From Rhizobium sp. J15 (GTDB lineage: Bacteria; Pseudomonadota; Alphaproteobacteria; Rhizobiales; Rhizobiaceae), in assembly GCF_002531825.1 (NCBI RefSeq), contig NZ_NWSX01000008.1, positions 124,001 to 188,000 of the forward strand: 64,000 nt of DNA, in the 5' to 3' direction. A program made the position numbers and the translations under genes. The notes under the pieces were generated by a model. That model was given only the letters and a program-made list of their open reading frames with translations, was not told where the DNA came from and did no database searches. This document shows positions 63,789 to 64,000 of this stretch, piece by piece (the stretch's first letter is position 1; each line of letters opens with the position of its first letter).

Positions 63789-63838
63789 CTTTCCGTTCTC
63801 CGAGATGACGTTAGATAGTTTTGCCGGCGGCAAAGGCA

Positions 63839-63865
63839 AGCCCGGCCGCTGCGTCAGGCCGGGCT
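63839..63865 (-). terminator. Hairpin after the aldo/keto reductase gene
   Basis: AGCCCGGCC (63839-63847) pairs perfectly with GGCCGGGCT (63857-63865) across a 9-nt loop, eight bases past the stop of the gene at 63873. The following T-tract on the minus strand is weak. Confidence 0.6.
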
Positions 63866-63872
63866 CTTTCGA

Positions 63873-64000
63873 TTACAGATTCGTCATGGCAAGCGAGGCA
63901 TCCGAATAGCGTTTGCCGGCCACCTCGCCAGCGGGGATCGCCTTGCCGAGCTGCTCGATCTCGGCCGCGCTGAGCGTGATATCGGCGGCGGCGACGTTCT
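63873..64000 (-). CDS. Aldo/keto reductase, C-terminal end only
   Basis: Only the last 41 codons are in the window; the gene continues beyond the right edge. The fragment reads NVAAADITLSAAEIEQL followed by a PAGEVAGKRYSDASL-like end. This matches the C-termini of NADPH-dependent aldo/keto reductases, where the AADI..LS..E stretch precedes the final RY motif. Catalytic residues lie outside the window, so the assignment is tentative. Confidence 0.65.
   Translation of the reverse strand, partial: NVAAADITLSAAEIEQLGKAIPAGEVAGKRYSDASLAMTNL

Overview
The window looks like chromosomal DNA of an alphaproteobacterium of the Rhizobium/Agrobacterium group, most like Rhizobium etli/leguminosarum. The evidence is high GC, a Tad/Cpa pilus locus of the alphaproteobacterial type, an Irr-type iron box, DUF982 and BA14K proteins, rhizobial palindromic repeats, and the order infC - rpmI - rplT - pheS - pheT. 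No phage, transposase, integrase or CRISPR array was seen. The species is inferred from protein character, not from a search.

Layout. (1) 1-3440: a truncated secreted aspartic protease and a nucleoside/base salvage group on the minus strand (deoB-add, then upp). (2) 3554-16130: a Tad pilus locus. pilA, cpaA-F, tadB and tadC run on the plus strand; two TadE-like pseudopilins and a stand-alone secretin N-domain protein run divergently; tadD closes the block after a LysE exporter. (3) 16275-25180: peptide metabolism: an M17 aminopeptidase, a MarR regulator, an SH3-NlpC/P60 hydrolase, a dipeptide-type ABC importer with no ATPase gene beside it, a LysR regulator, a P1/DmpA-type peptidase and a 64-aa protein. 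(4) 25701-29633: a 975-residue kinase/M23-like/class-III aminotransferase fusion, then purU. (5) 29852-43068: surface polysaccharide genes: an acyltransferase, a Wzy-like polymerase, a GH5 glycosidase, a Wzc-like protein without kinase, and an eight-gene minus-strand run that builds and transfers an unusual CDP-activated sugar (cytidylyltransferase, 4,6-dehydratase, C-methyltransferase, epimerase, glycosyltransferase, aminotransferase, CmcI-like protein, GNAT). (6) 43428-57064: small and housekeeping genes: DUF982, tRNA-Leu(CAG), BA14K, SelT-like, glutamine amidotransferase, maltose acetyltransferase type, GFA, a ccdAB toxin-antitoxin pair, lepA, tenA, XRE-cupin, GNAT, HAD, deacetylase, recX, EamA exporter, then a truncated hemoglobin facing the iron exporter mbfA across an Irr-type box. 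(7) 57207-64000: a hydrolase, infC with an AUU start, rpmI-rplT, pheS-pheT, an NTF2-like protein and the 3' end of an aldo/keto reductase.

Most gene starts were reset from the longest reading frame to the start supported by a Shine-Dalgarno sequence or by overlap with the neighbour. The candidates most worth following are the CDP-sugar operon lacking an RfbH-type dehydrase, the kinase/phospho-lyase fusion, the Irr-controlled mbfA/hemoglobin pair, and the ATPase-less peptide importer set among peptidases.
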